Shown in pieces: positions 11,441-22,394 of a DNA stretch of 64,000 bases; position 1 is the first letter of the stretch; every line of letters begins with the position of its first letter. The notes beneath the pieces were generated by a model. It ran no database searches, was not told where the DNA came from, and saw only the letters and a program-made list of their open reading frames with translations. The stretch spans positions 419,001 to 483,000 of the forward strand of contig PUQB01000002.1 in NCBI GenBank assembly GCA_003024785.1, given 5' to 3'. The DNA is from Selaginella tamariscina (Eukaryota > Streptophyta > Lycopodiopsida > Selaginellales > Selaginellaceae). The position numbers and the translations under genes are program-made.

Positions 11441-12386
11441 AAAGGTTATTTATTAAATTTAATTTCTGCTTTTTCATCTGCAATAGTTTATAATTCTTCT
11501 ACTACTTTTTCTGACGATGTATTTTCTTTTTTTGTTTAATTATTTTATTTTTTTAATATATAGTATTTAAATTCGTTAGAATCTTTTGTATTTTTACTCT
11601 TTTATCAAGAACAAAGAGTTTGTTCACTAAGGTATATATATATACACATGATCATAAAACACACATAAATTTATGCATTATACTTGTAACGGGGTGTCCT
11701 TAAAGAGTTACTTGAGGCAATTAAGAATCAGGTAACTAAAACTAAATTAACATAACAAAACAATGTAAATACATTGATAAGTGAGCATATTGTTTTCAAT
11801 GTACGTATAGATGTAGAAAGTAAGCAACACACACTATATAAGAATCATATGTGTGCGTGTGTGTGTGTTGAAAAGGAGGAAGTTCTTGTCTCTTGCATTG
11901 TGCAACTTGAGAATGTTACGCATGTGTTGTATGTATACATATACAACTAATATGTAAAATTCCAATTTTATTTATTTTCTAATCAGTACTATATTGTATT
12001 TTGCTTACTATTTCATCCAAAATTTTGAAGTTGTTACATACACCTTACAGACAGAATATAGTATTTTTATTGATACATGCAATAGAAATGCAGTATATTC
12101 TAAGTATCGATCTTGTATTATGTGCTTAACGGCAACCGTACGATCCCAAGCAAACTGGATGTAATGGCTGGTTATGTTTTCACGTAAAACATAACGTGCG
12201 TGGATGAACCAACGTGGTATATAAGATCGTACCAGTTGGATCTTAACCTAGGTTTCTCATTTCCTTAGGTACGGTTTTACATTGTAAAGTCTTTATGCAT
12301 ATGACATTTCCCCTTGCTTATTTTTCAGTTGACTTATACTATTCTTATAGATAAAAGGACACACACACATATATAAGGATTGGAGC
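11441..12386. other. AT-rich spacer
   Basis: No coding signal was seen. A short TG run lies near 11850-11870 and a TATA-rich stretch near 11632-11645. Confidence 0.6.
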
Positions 12387-12650
12387 ATGGCGCGACTTGG
12401 GGACGAAGTGACGAGCGATCTTGCGTTGCACATTGTACCTGCAGCTAGCCGGAAGCGCAAGACCGAGTTTGAAGAATGTCCATATTGCAGCTGTAAGAAG
12501 CCTGAAGAATCTGAAGAGGAAGAAGTTCTGTCCGTCCACGCAGAGGTGCTTTCTTCTTGTAGCGAGTATTTCAAAGCACAGATTTCGAGAGATGGAGCAA
12601 CAAGGGAAAATGTAGGAAAGTGGAGAGGACAATGCAAAATGCCCAGATGA
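12387..12650 (+). pseudogene. Truncated BTB/POZ-type protein fragment
   Basis: An 87-residue reading frame has an acidic stretch (EESEEEE) and then VLSVHAEVLSSCSEYFKAQI at residues 48-67. That stretch matches the BTB motif in which an intact family member reads 'V.aHk.vL.a.S.yF.a.l'. BTB domains dimerise and often link substrates to CUL3 ubiquitin ligases. The rest of the domain (another 60 or more residues) is missing, because the frame ends soon after in unrelated sequence (KWRGQCKMPR). It may be a truncated gene, a first exon whose partners were lost, or a captured fragment. No downstream exon was recognised in the AT-rich DNA that follows. Confidence 0.45.
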
Positions 12651-14960
12651 TTTAAATACCCACACATTTATTAATGTGCATTACCTTGTGAGTTTCCCAA
12701 GTTCTACTCCAATTCATAAAAATAAAGTAAGAATAAAGTTAATATATTTATAGCTTTGGAATAAAATCATCCCAAATCAACCTAAACCCTAAAGAAGTTA
12801 AATGGCGGTTAAAATTTATGAGTTATACGAACTACCTTTCTTCCATGTATGGAGCACACAACAAAGAAGAGTTATCATTTTCATGATGTGGATAAGGTCA
12901 CGAAATTAGGTACTAAGCCAATCTTGGTATCACAACCTTGGTCTTGCACATCATAACTTTGTGTCTTGCGTATTACTATAATTAATTATTTGAACCCTTT
13001 TTAAAACTTGATTAGACGATCGTATTGGCCATGGTTGAAGGTGAAATATGAAACCCTGAACCCTACTTAACCCAAGACCAATAAGGGCAAAATTAAATTA
13101 ATTAATATAATAAATAACATTATTAAAAAATAAATTTTTAATTGGCAAGATTACCTAGTTTAGATTCATGACAGAACTGACCCATAAATTAGGATTAAAA
13201 AATTAATAAATTGAACAGATTGCATATTGCATATTACATAACTGATTATATTAACATATCAACAATAACAAAGTCATCATGAAATTCATAAGTTTAAAAT
13301 AAATTTTATAAGGTCACCTACATAATATGCCTCCGTATTATTTTTAAAAGTGGCAAAGTTAAGGTTAAGTCAACTTTATTAAATTAATATGTATAATATA
13401 TAACAAATACAATGCATTCTAACCATTTTATATGAAGATAAAAATATCTGACAGTGATTTTAATTTTAGAATTAGTAATGTGTTTTATAATATATAAATG
13501 AACAGAATATAATATATATAGATTTAAAATATAAAAATAAAATTATATAATACATAATTTATAAATAAAAAGATATAATCTCTTTTTAATCCACATGATT
13601 AAGATATATTAATATATTTGTTGATGTATAAGCATGGAAGGACTATTCTTAATGTTGAATAGCTTACACAATTAAAAGTGTTTATTGAAACATAGGCTCG
13701 TGAATATTATAAAGGAAATGTGTTTGTCCAACATGTAAAATGAACTTAACAAATGAGTTTCAAAATACATGTACTTGTCACACAATATATAATTTTATGA
13801 GATTTAATTCAATATATTAATTGGGCCTACTATGGGTCGATAAGCCTTTTACACTTTAAATCTATCACACATCATTAAATGTATTAATATATTTTAACTG
13901 TGTGGATCATATTTCATATACAATTTCAAACTTAGAGTAAATTATATATTATTTGGATTTTATTTATATATTTATTATATTATATTTAATTAATATTCTA
14001 TATGCATAAACACACATTACATATTGTGTACACTTTTTAAATATGAATTAAAATCAAAAAAATTGCAAAGCTTTTCATCTTTAAGTATAAATCCATTATT
14101 AAAATAGAAATTATTATAATTTATAAATTTACACTTTAAACTTGAAATATGATTAATACTATTATGATAAATTTTTTTGCCCTAATTTATTCTCATCCCT
14201 TTTATCTTAATATATATATAGTCCTAAAATATATATAATAAATTAAATCTTATATTTGTAATATTTTAAAAGGACCATAAGTAACAGATTCCATAAGAAT
14301 ATGCAAATATTTATTTATAAACTTAGTGCTAGTAAGAGTAAGGGATAATGATATAGTAGTATTAACTATGGAATGAACATATACACAAATAATAAGTGTA
14401 TATATATATATATATATAGTAAAGACACATGGAGATTGTACATGTTTACTTATTTTCTCACATAAACCTTTATTTTCTTTACATATGCACATTTATTATT
14501 ATTCCACTTTACATGTGGAAGATTACAACTCTAGAAATTAATAGTTAAACCTTTTTCACAACTTGATCCTTATGCACCTCTTAAAAAATTATAAAAAGTT
14601 TTGTTCCCATGAGATATTACTATATTGAATTGGTCTTGCTAATGCTAATGGTATGACATATTTAATTAAAACCTTTCTTTTTTATGAGTGGCTTTTAAAT
14701 TTAAAGTGTTATTAACAAGAAATCTTTATTATAGTATCACACTCCAAAAGCGTATGAATATACATGAAGACGCTAAAAAACCCACACTGCAATTAAAGCA
14801 CTCAATATCTGAAGCATAATAGTTATGTTCAGGGCCTTGCAATGCCCTACTCACACATGCAATGAGATGTCGAATGAACTCATCACATATCTCAGTCTGC
14901 ATTAGGACTCCACCAATACCTGCATAAGCATCTATTCATAATATAAAAGGACGAAAAAAA
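12651..14960. other. AT-rich intergenic DNA
   Basis: Very AT-rich with many TATA and AATTA words. No gene, RNA gene or clear repeat border was recognised. A short TA run lies at about 14398-14419. Confidence 0.6.
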
Positions 14961-16730
14961 TCAGGATAATGAAGCACTAAAGGGGACGTCAAATACTTCC
15001 GTAAACTTACAAAAAGAATCTTCACAATCATTAGTCCACACAAAATTGACATCAGCCAAACAAAGTATAAAATGTCCTAAATATGCGACCTTACTAAGAA
15101 ACCGTCGTAAAGACCGTACATTCGTTGAATGAGAAAATTTCGCCACAGCCTCCACCTTGGATGGATGCACATGTAACCCTTCATGAGAAACCATGTACCC
15201 CAAATACATAGTTTCAACTATGCCAAAAACACACTTGGGCTTCTTCAACTTGAGCCCATACTCTCATAAATGATCAAACACACGAGTTACTTCCTTGAGA
15301 CGATCTTCACAAGATCCTTGAGTATGAACCAAAATGTTATCCAAGTACTTTACAATTATCTCCAGAAACTCATCATTAAAAACTTCATCCATCATGCACT
15401 GAAATGTGGTAGGAGCAAACACTAAACCAAAGGCATAACAAGGAACTCATATAAATAAAAAGGAATTCAGAATGTTGTTTTTAGGAACATCTTCGGGAGC
15501 CATAGGAATTTGCCAATAACTTGAAGCAAGATTCAATTTAGTAAACTAACAATTCTTACCCAATTGATCTAACAAATCCTATATGTTCGACAAGGAATAG
15601 CTATATGGTTTCGTAACAGCATTTATAAGACGGTAATCCATTGTGAACTGTTCAGATCTATCAGGTTTATCCACCAAATGAGGCCCTGATGCCCATGGAT
15701 TGAAAAAACAGCGAGCTAACTTCTTCTCCAACAACTATGATACACATTTTCGTATAATGGTTAATTCTTTTGAAGATCGCCTTCGAACAACAGCTTTAGA
15801 AGATAAAGCATCCCCTGTTCGAGTGTGGTATTGTGTGTGAACCTTAGCAGTAAGGGTGATATTTATAGAGAAAAGATTTGAATATTTCTTTAATAATTGT
15901 TGTACCTGAAACTCTCGCTGAGAAGAAGATGGTTCGGTTGCAAATTGTACATATCCAAAGTTCCTTGACACCAAGGACACCACTGCTGAAACATTTGGCT
16001 CATGCATGATGGCACTTGACAAAATTACTCCACATCACTTGAGAGGGAGTTTATCTAAAAAAAAAGGTGAATGACTTGGAAGTATCAACTGCCGAGGCTC
16101 AAATTGGCAACTTGCCTTATATGTATTTTTTGGACTTATGCAGACGAGTTGCAACTCCATGTATTCTCACTAGGTTTTGACATTATCCTTGGGTGTACTT
16201 GGTTGTTTGAGCAAGTGTAGACGAAGCAGCTCGAGTACATCTATCGCCATTGTAAAGTTGCCTTGCTTGGCATCGTTTTCAAAGCACAACGCGTAACCAC
16301 ATTAGCAGAAATCAAAGAAATACTAAAACCTGTATCAATAAGAATAGTTAACCCTTTTTGAGGAGTTCGTGAAGTTTGAGGTGAAAAATAAAAAAAGGAT
16401 GAAGGACTAAAAGATGAAGGAAAGGTGTTAGGTGCATCCGTACCCAACACACTTACTCGTTTCCCGCCTCCACGGGAGTAACATCCACAACAACAAACGG
16501 TTGATTCTGACCTAGACGCCAACCTGGATATGCTGGTTGCCAATCGGGAAACCACCAACAATGTTTATAAGTGTGACCAAGTACACCACAAGCCCAACAA
16601 AACAATCGTCGTCATTCTTGTTCTTGACCACGATTAGCACCAACTAGCACCATTAATGCGAGCAGCTTCCACCTTCATAGGCACAAGACCAGTAGGAGGA
16701 TTGATAGAATTGGAACTTGCAAAGGTTGAA
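14960..16730 (-). mobile_element. Broken Ty3/gypsy copy, antisense
   Basis: On the minus strand, from right to left: a gag tail with a CCHC zinc knuckle (about 16551-16616; CX2CX4HX4C spacing), a retroviral-type protease word ILIDTGFSISLISANVV (about 16290-16345), a region before reverse transcriptase (about 15735-16020), reverse transcriptase pieces (about 15300-15720) and the post-RT segment (about 14961-15248: YLGYMVSHEGLHVHPSKVEA, then RSLRRFLSKVAYLGHF). It is a fossil with several breaks and no visible LTR. It differs clearly from the two chromoviruses in this window and belongs to another Ty3/gypsy lineage. Its gag side ends abruptly where the young element begins. Confidence 0.8.
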
Positions 16731-16732
16731 GG

Positions 16733-17306
16733 TGTCACGACCCGATACAGGATACAGGATACGACATACAGGATTCAGCCTACAGGATATGCGATACAGG
16801 ATTTTGGCCCGCAGGATATTCCCACAGGATATGCCACAGGATATTCCCGGATATTCTCACAGGATATTCCCAGGATATTCCTATAGGATATTCCTATAGG
16901 ATAAGGATGACCAATTTTGGCTAGTGACTAGATTAGGCTCATGACCAGATTAGCTTGGAGTTGTGAGCATAAAAGCTCCGACCTAATTGTTGTACAATCA
17001 GTTACTATCAACACCAGTCTTTCTACGATCATTCTTGTTCTTGTCTTGCTCTTGTCTTGTCTTGCTCCTTTGCCTCCTGCTCTTGTCCTACTCCTGGATC
17101 CTATCCGGTTCCTGTCTTGCTCCTGAATCCTGTCCTGTTCTTGTCTCGCTCCTGAATCCTGTCCTACTCCTGATTCCTGAGGTCCCAGTTCCTATTCCTA
17201 TCTTGCTCCCGGATCCTATCCTGATCCTGGATCCGTCCTGTTCCTGAGTCAAGCCTTCCTGTCCGGAATCCTACTTGCTTCCTGGTTCCTGGATCGTGGC
17301 TTGACA
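16733..17306 (+). repeat. 5' LTR of the young chromovirus
   Basis: 574 bp, from TGTCACGACC to CTTGACA, and matching 22395-22935 over nearly its whole length. U3 is full of ACAGGATAT-type words. A TATA-like CATAAAAG lies at 16968-16974, which puts the RNA start near 16998-17000. R/U5 is built of CTTGTCTTG and TCCTG words. Confidence 0.93.
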
Positions 17307-17308
17307 GT

Positions 17309-17321
17309 TTGATAGTAACTG
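17309..17321 (+). promoter_or_regulatory. Candidate self-priming primer-binding site
   Basis: Two bases after the 5' LTR lies TTGATAGTAACTG. This is the exact complement of CAGTTACTATCAA at 16999-17011 in the LTR, which is where the transcript should begin (about 30 bp after the TATA-like box). No match to the usual plant initiator-Met tRNA site (TGGTATCAGAGC) is seen. In Tf1 and sushi-type chromoviruses the RNA 5' end primes its own reverse transcription. The position and length here fit that model. Confidence 0.7.
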
Positions 17322-17405
17322 CTTTCATAGCTCTTCGTTTCCCAGCTACTTTTTTTTCCTTGATTCTTTTCCTTCGTTTTTCTCCTTTCTTTCTTTCATA
17401 CGATC

Positions 17406-18382
17406 ATGGCTGATTTTGAGCACTTTCAACGCGAGCACCAAATGTTGCTTCATGAACTGGCCACTTTGCGCCAAGTGGTCACCGATCTACAAGGCTCCAC
17501 CCATGCGGCACATGCAGCTGCTGATGCATCCTCCAAGGCTGCTGCGCAGGCTCTCTCTCAGGCATCGGTGGTTCCTTCTTCATCGAACTTTTCTCCGGAA
17601 CCGAAGATCAGCATGCCAGAGAAGTTCAGTGGCAACCGTGCCGATTTCCAAGGTTTCCTGAATCAGATCCGGCTCTTGATCCGCATGCAACCACGCCGCT
17701 ACTCGACGGATGCACAAAAGGTTGGCCTTTTGGCATCCTTACTAAGTGGATCTCCACGAGCTTGGGTTGCTCCCTTGCTGGAGCGTGACGACCCATTGAT
17801 GGAAGACTTTGAAGGTTTCGTGGCTGCCTTTGAAGCCTGCTTTGGAGATCCTGATAAGTACCGTTCTGCATGCACAAAGTTACGGAGGCTCACACAAGGA
17901 TCCAGACCAGCTTCCGTTTATGCATCCGAATTCCAGCAATTGTGCACGAACATTCCATGGGACGAGACTGCATTGATCGAACATTTCCGTTTTGGGCTGA
18001 GGGACGACGTGAAGGACCTTCTCCTTACGTTACCGGATGCCCAAACGTTAGCGGAGATCATGCAACAGGCCGTTCGCTGCGACAACCGTTTGTTCGAGCG
18101 CCGTCAGGAAAAATTCCGTCAGCAGTTCCTGCCAGCCAATCCTGTAGCCGTAGCACATGTTCCTGCACACCTTCTGGAGCAGTTCCTATGGAGGTTAACA
18201 ATTCCAAGCGTGGCCCACTTTCAACTGCTGAGAAGCAACGTCGACGGGGTGAGAACCTATGCTTGTATTGTGGTGCAGCAGGACACAAGGTGGCGGAATG
18301 TCCTAATAAAGCCAGGAAGTTCAAGGCGCGTGAAGCCGAAGCTGAAGTTCAGTCGGAAAACTTCAATGTCCACTTCGTCTAG
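17406..18382 (+). CDS. Gag region of the young chromovirus
   Basis: The start ATG at 17406 opens a frame with an N-terminal coiled-coil-like stretch, an Ala/Ser-rich linker and the capsid-like core (words ISMPEKFSGNRADFQGFLNQ, LLASLLSGSPRAWV, FRFGLRDDVKDLL, AVRCDNRLFERRQE). This core pattern is the one seen in sushi/Tf1-type chromovirus Gag and in the vertebrate genes derived from it. A CX2CX4HX4C zinc knuckle (CLYCGAAGHKVAEC) follows near 18262-18303. The region appears to carry about one break. Confidence 0.8.
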
Positions 18383-18393
18383 GAGCCGCGAAG

Positions 18394-21300
18394 TTGGACG
18401 TAGGTGCAGGCTCCATTGGTGCTGCTCATACCATTCCATCACTCAAGTTTCCTGTACACATTCGCCTCAATAATCGAGAGCTCAAGGAGTTTGCCCTGTT
18501 AGACACTGGTGCAAATGCATGTTTCATGGATGACACTTTTGCAGCTCAGCATGGCATTCCGGTGGTGAAGTTGAAGCGTGCAATTCCTGTAGAGGTGGCC
18601 GATGGTCGTTTGATTGCTTCTGGCGCAGTTACCCACGCTACCACACCTCTCTCTTGCAATCATGGTGCATTCAACTGTTCGATTTCCTTCAACCTGATCA
18701 AGACTCGGTCGACTCCCATCATTTTTGGCATGCCATGGTTCGTTGTTGCAAATCCGCAGATCGACTGGAGGTCTAGGACGCTCACGTTTTCCTCTCCAGC
18801 AGCCAGGATCAACCCTGTACCTTCCTGCGTGCAGGATACATCCTTGGTGTCTGAGGCAGTACAAGCTACAGGATTGACCGTGCCTGTTCCTGTACCAGTG
18901 TTGAAGACTCCTGCTCGACAGGATTCACCTCATGTCAGTTCCTCAGCACATCCGCAGGCTTTCTCCACTCCTGTAAGTTTGCGGTGTCCTGTACAGGGTT
19001 CTTCCAATCCTGTATCAGTGTCGAAGGTTCCTCCTCAACAGGATCCACCTCCTGTTGGTCCATCAGCACACTCACAGGCTCTCCTCACTCCTGTGCATCC
19101 ACGGACTTCTGTACAGGATTCTTCCAATCCTGTACACTTCAACATCCACATCTGTTTCTTCCAATCCTGCTTCTTTTCATTACTCTGTTTCTATTCCACC
19201 CCCCAAGATCCTTCCTCTTTTTCAATCACAGCTCCTCCTGCTCCTCTCCGAGTTCTTACCACTACCATGCATGAACTTACCACTGATCCTGCTCCTTTCC
19301 ACCTTTTTGCCTTTCAAGTAACTCCTACGTCCTCTTCTACCTTTCCTGTGTCTGACTCTCCTGTTTTTCAATCTCCTTCGCCTACTCCTTCTCCTTCTCC
19401 TCCTTCTTCTCTACCATCCAAGTACCACGACTTTAAGGACGTTTTTGACAAGCACAAGGCTACAGTTCTTCCTGTTCACAGGTCCTACGACTGTCCTATT
19501 GATCTTGCAGAAGGAAAGACCCCACCGTTCGGACCGATTTACGCATTGTCACCCACAGAGTTGGAGGTTCTTCGCCAGTACATCGAGGACAACTTGGCAT
19601 CCGGCTTCATTCGTCACTCAAAGTCCCCTGCAGGAGCGCCAATCTTCTTTGTCAAGAAGAAGGATGGGAGCTTACGTTTGGTTGTGGACTACAGGGGTTT
19701 GAATCAAGCTACCATTCGGAATCGGTACCCGTTGCCATTGATCCCGGAACTTCTCGATCGGCTGCGAGGAGCAAAGGTGTTCACGAAGATCGACTTACGA
19801 GGGGCCTACAACCTTGTACGGATTCGTCCCGGCGATGAGTGGAAGACTGCCTTTCGTACAAGGTATGGACACTTCGAGTACACGGTGATGCCTTTCGGCC
19901 TTACCAATGCCCCAGCCGTGTTCCAACACATGGTGAACGACATCTTTCGTGACTTCTTGGACCAGTTTGTGGTGATCTACCTCGACGACATTTTGATTTT
20001 CTCCAAGGACCAGGCGGCACATGACAAGCATGTACGGTTGGTTCTACAGCGGCTTCGTGAGCATGGCTTGTATGCGAAGTTGGAGAAGTGTTTTTTCGAT
20101 AGGGATTCTGTGGAGTTCTTGGGCTACATCGTCTCTCCTGCTGGCGTTTCCATGGACATGCACAAGGTGAAGACCATCGTGGAGTGGGAGAGGCCCAAGT
20201 CTGTACGAGATGTACAATGTTTCCTTGGCTTTGCAAACTTCTACAGGCGATTCATACAGGACTTCTCCAAGCGTGTACTTCCACTCACGGAACTCACCAA
20301 GCGCACAGAGGTTTTCTCTTGGTCCGACAAGGCGGAACATGCATTCACAACACTCAAGGACACCTTCACGACAGCTCCGATTTTAGCACATCCTGATCCT
20401 TCTCGTCCTTTCTTCGTTGAAGCAGATGCCTCGGATTTTGCAGTAGGATCCGTCCTATCGCAAGTTGGAGAGGACAAGTTGCTTCATCCTGTAGCTTTTC
20501 ACTCTCGTAAATTCCTGTCGGCGGAGATCAATTACGAGATTCATGACAAGGAACTCAAGGCCATTGTGGATTCGTTTGAGGAGTGGCGGCATTTCCTGGA
20601 AGGTGCTGCACATCCTGTACAAGTTCTTACGGATCACAAGAACCTGGAGTACTTTCGAACGGCTCGAGTTCTCAGTCGGCGACAGGCTAGGTGGGCGGAG
20701 TTCCTATCACGTTTTGACTTCGTCATCGTCTACAGGCCCGGTTTTCGGAATGGCAAGGCGGACGCATTGTCTAGGCGCTCCTACCTTGCACCAAGCCCGG
20801 GCGATCCTGCATTTGACTGTCAAAGGCAAGTGTTGTTGGGTCCTGATCGATTCCGGCTTGCGGCACTGCAGGTCATCAGGCTCCAGCAAATTCAACTCCT
20901 ACAAGACGTCCGTTCGCAGTTGGCTACAGACGACTTGGCAAAGAATGTGTTCTCACACATTCATCCTGACGTTGCAAGTTCCTCTTCCTCCAGTTCCCGT
21001 CCAGACTACAACCTGTTCACCATACAGGATGGACTCCTGTACCGGGAAGGTCTCCTGTACGTTCCTGTTGGTGTTTGCAGGACTCGTGTGGTACAGGATT
21101 GTCATGATACTCCGGCTACAGGACATTTTGGTGTGGCCAAGACAGTTGAGTTGGTGACTCGCAACTATTGGTGGCCTGGGTTGCGGGGTTTTGTGGAAAG
21201 GTTTGTACGGAGTTGTGACACCTGCAACAGGTCGAAGATGCCTCGTCATGCACCTTCTGGTCTTCTTCGTCCTCTTCCTGTTCCTTCTACTCCTTGGAGA

Positions 21301-22383
21301 TCCATTTCTATGGATTTCCTCACAGATCTTCCTCCTTCTCGTGGATTCGATGCAGTTCTTGTGGTGGTTGACCGTTTCACCAAGCAGGCTCATTTCCTAC
21401 CCTGCAACAAGACAGCTACAGGTCAGACAACTGCCGAGTTGGTGATCCGTGAGGTGTTCCGACATCATGGTCTTCCTGAGAGCATTGTTTCCGATCGAGG
21501 TCCACAATTCATGTCCAAGTTTTGGCGAGAGCTTCTTCGGAGTCTACAGGTTAAAGCGGATCTTTCTTCAGGATATCACCCGCAAACTGATGGACAGTCA
21601 GAACGCACAATCCAGACCTTGGAGCAATATCTTCGTTGCTTCATCAGTTACCAACAGGATAATTGGTTGGACCTTCTTCCTATGGCGGAGTTTGCCTACA
21701 ACAACTCCATTCACGCATCTACAGGCCAGACACCTTTCTTTGCTCTTACAGGTCACCATCCACGTTTTGACTTTGCTCTTCCTGCTTCTCCTTCTTCCGC
21801 TCCTGCAGTACAGGATCGTCTTCAGCATCTTCGGCAGGTACAGGATGATCTCCAGGTTCACCTTCAGCAGGCACAGGAACGGTACAAGCATCATGCTGAT
21901 GCTCACCGTCAACCGGCACCTGCATACAAGATTGGTGATCTCGTGTGGCTTCTTCGTCGACACATTCGCACCAACAGGCCTTCTTCTAAGTTGGATTTTC
22001 AACGATTGGGCCCTTACAGGATCGTGGCGGAGGTAAATCCTGTAGCTTTCCGACTCGAGTTACCACCTACGGTGAAACTTCATCCTGTGTTTCACACCTC
22101 CTTGTTGGAGCCGTATCATCCTTCTTCTCTTCCTGGTCGTGCTTCTTCTCCTCCCCCTCCTGTGGTCATTGCTGGTGAACCTGAGTACGAAGTTGCAGCC
22201 ATCCTTGATTCTCGTCTTCATCGCCGTCAACTTCAATACTTGGTGGATTGGAAAGGTTATTTGCCTACCGATCGCACTTGGGAACCTGCATCCAACTTAC
22301 TCCATGCTTCTTCCAAAGTTGCTGCTTTCCATCGGCGTTATCCTGCTAAACCAGGTCCCAAGACTCGTGGAACTCGTCCTTAG
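18394..22383 (+). CDS. Pol polyprotein of the young chromovirus
   Basis: One open frame of 1329 residues. Visible parts in order: aspartic protease (LLDTGANACFMDD, residues about 34-46), a Pro/Ser/Thr-rich spacer, reverse transcriptase ([20 protein letters not shown]; active-site YLDD near residue 530), RNase H (VEADASDFAVGSVL), and integrase with an HHCC zinc domain (ending RSCDTCNRSKMPRH) and catalytic parts (MDFLTDLPPSRGFDAVLVVV, VSDRGPQF). Last is a chromodomain (YEVAAILDSR, then YLVDWKGYLPTDRTWEP). Chromodomains target chromovirus integration to particular chromatin. The frame ends just before the 3' LTR. Confidence 0.92.
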   Translation: MDVGAGSIGAAHTIPSLKFPVHIRLNNRELKEFALLDTGANACFMDDTFAAQHGIPVVKLKRAIPVEVADGRLIASGAVTHATTPLSCNHGAFNCSISFNLIKTRSTPIIFGMPWFVVANPQIDWRSRTLTFSSPAARINPVPSCVQDTSLVSEAVQATGLTVPVPVPVLKTPARQDSPHVSSSAHPQAFSTPVSLRCPVQGSSNPVSVSKVPPQQDPPPVGPSAHSQALLTPVHPRTSVQDSSNPVHFNIHICFFQSCFFSLLCFYSTPQDPSSFSITAPPAPLRVLTTTMHELTTDPAPFHLFAFQVTPTSSSTFPVSDSPVFQSPSPTPSPSPPSSLPSKYHDFKDVFDKHKATVLPVHRSYDCPIDLAEGKTPPFGPIYALSPTELEVLRQYIEDNLASGFIRHSKSPAGAPIFFVKKKDGSLRLVVDYRGLNQATIRNRYPLPLIPELLDRLRGAKVFTKIDLRGAYNLVRIRPGDEWKTAFRTRYGHFEYTVMPFGLTNAPAVFQHMVNDIFRDFLDQFVVIYLDDILIFSKDQAAHDKHVRLVLQRLREHGLYAKLEKCFFDRDSVEFLGYIVSPAGVSMDMHKVKTIVEWERPKSVRDVQCFLGFANFYRRFIQDFSKRVLPLTELTKRTEVFSWSDKAEHAFTTLKDTFTTAPILAHPDPSRPFFVEADASDFAVGSVLSQVGEDKLLHPVAFHSRKFLSAEINYEIHDKELKAIVDSFEEWRHFLEGAAHPVQVLTDHKNLEYFRTARVLSRRQARWAEFLSRFDFVIVYRPGFRNGKADALSRRSYLAPSPGDPAFDCQRQVLLGPDRFRLAALQVIRLQQIQLLQDVRSQLATDDLAKNVFSHIHPDVASSSSSSSRPDYNLFTIQDGLLYREGLLYVPVGVCRTRVVQDCHDTPATGHFGVAKTVELVTRNYWWPGLRGFVERFVRSCDTCNRSKMPRHAPSGLLRPLPVPSTPWRSISMDFLTDLPPSRGFDAVLVVVDRFTKQAHFLPCNKTATGQTTAELVIREVFRHHGLPESIVSDRGPQFMSKFWRELLRSLQVKADLSSGYHPQTDGQSERTIQTLEQYLRCFISYQQDNWLDLLPMAEFAYNNSIHASTGQTPFFALTGHHPRFDFALPASPSSAPAVQDRLQHLRQVQDDLQVHLQQAQERYKHHADAHRQPAPAYKIGDLVWLLRRHIRTNRPSSKLDFQRLGPYRIVAEVNPVAFRLELPPTVKLHPVFHTSLLEPYHPSSLPGRASSPPPPVVIAGEPEYEVAAILDSRLHRRQLQYLVDWKGYLPTDRTWEPASNLLHASSKVAAFHRRYPAKPGPKTRGTRP

Positions 22384-22394
22384 GGAGGAGGTGC

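Noticed and set aside
17870-18382. A separate gene overlapping gag
   Set aside because: The frame carries the zinc knuckle of the same gag region and belongs to the retroelement. It is not an independent gene.
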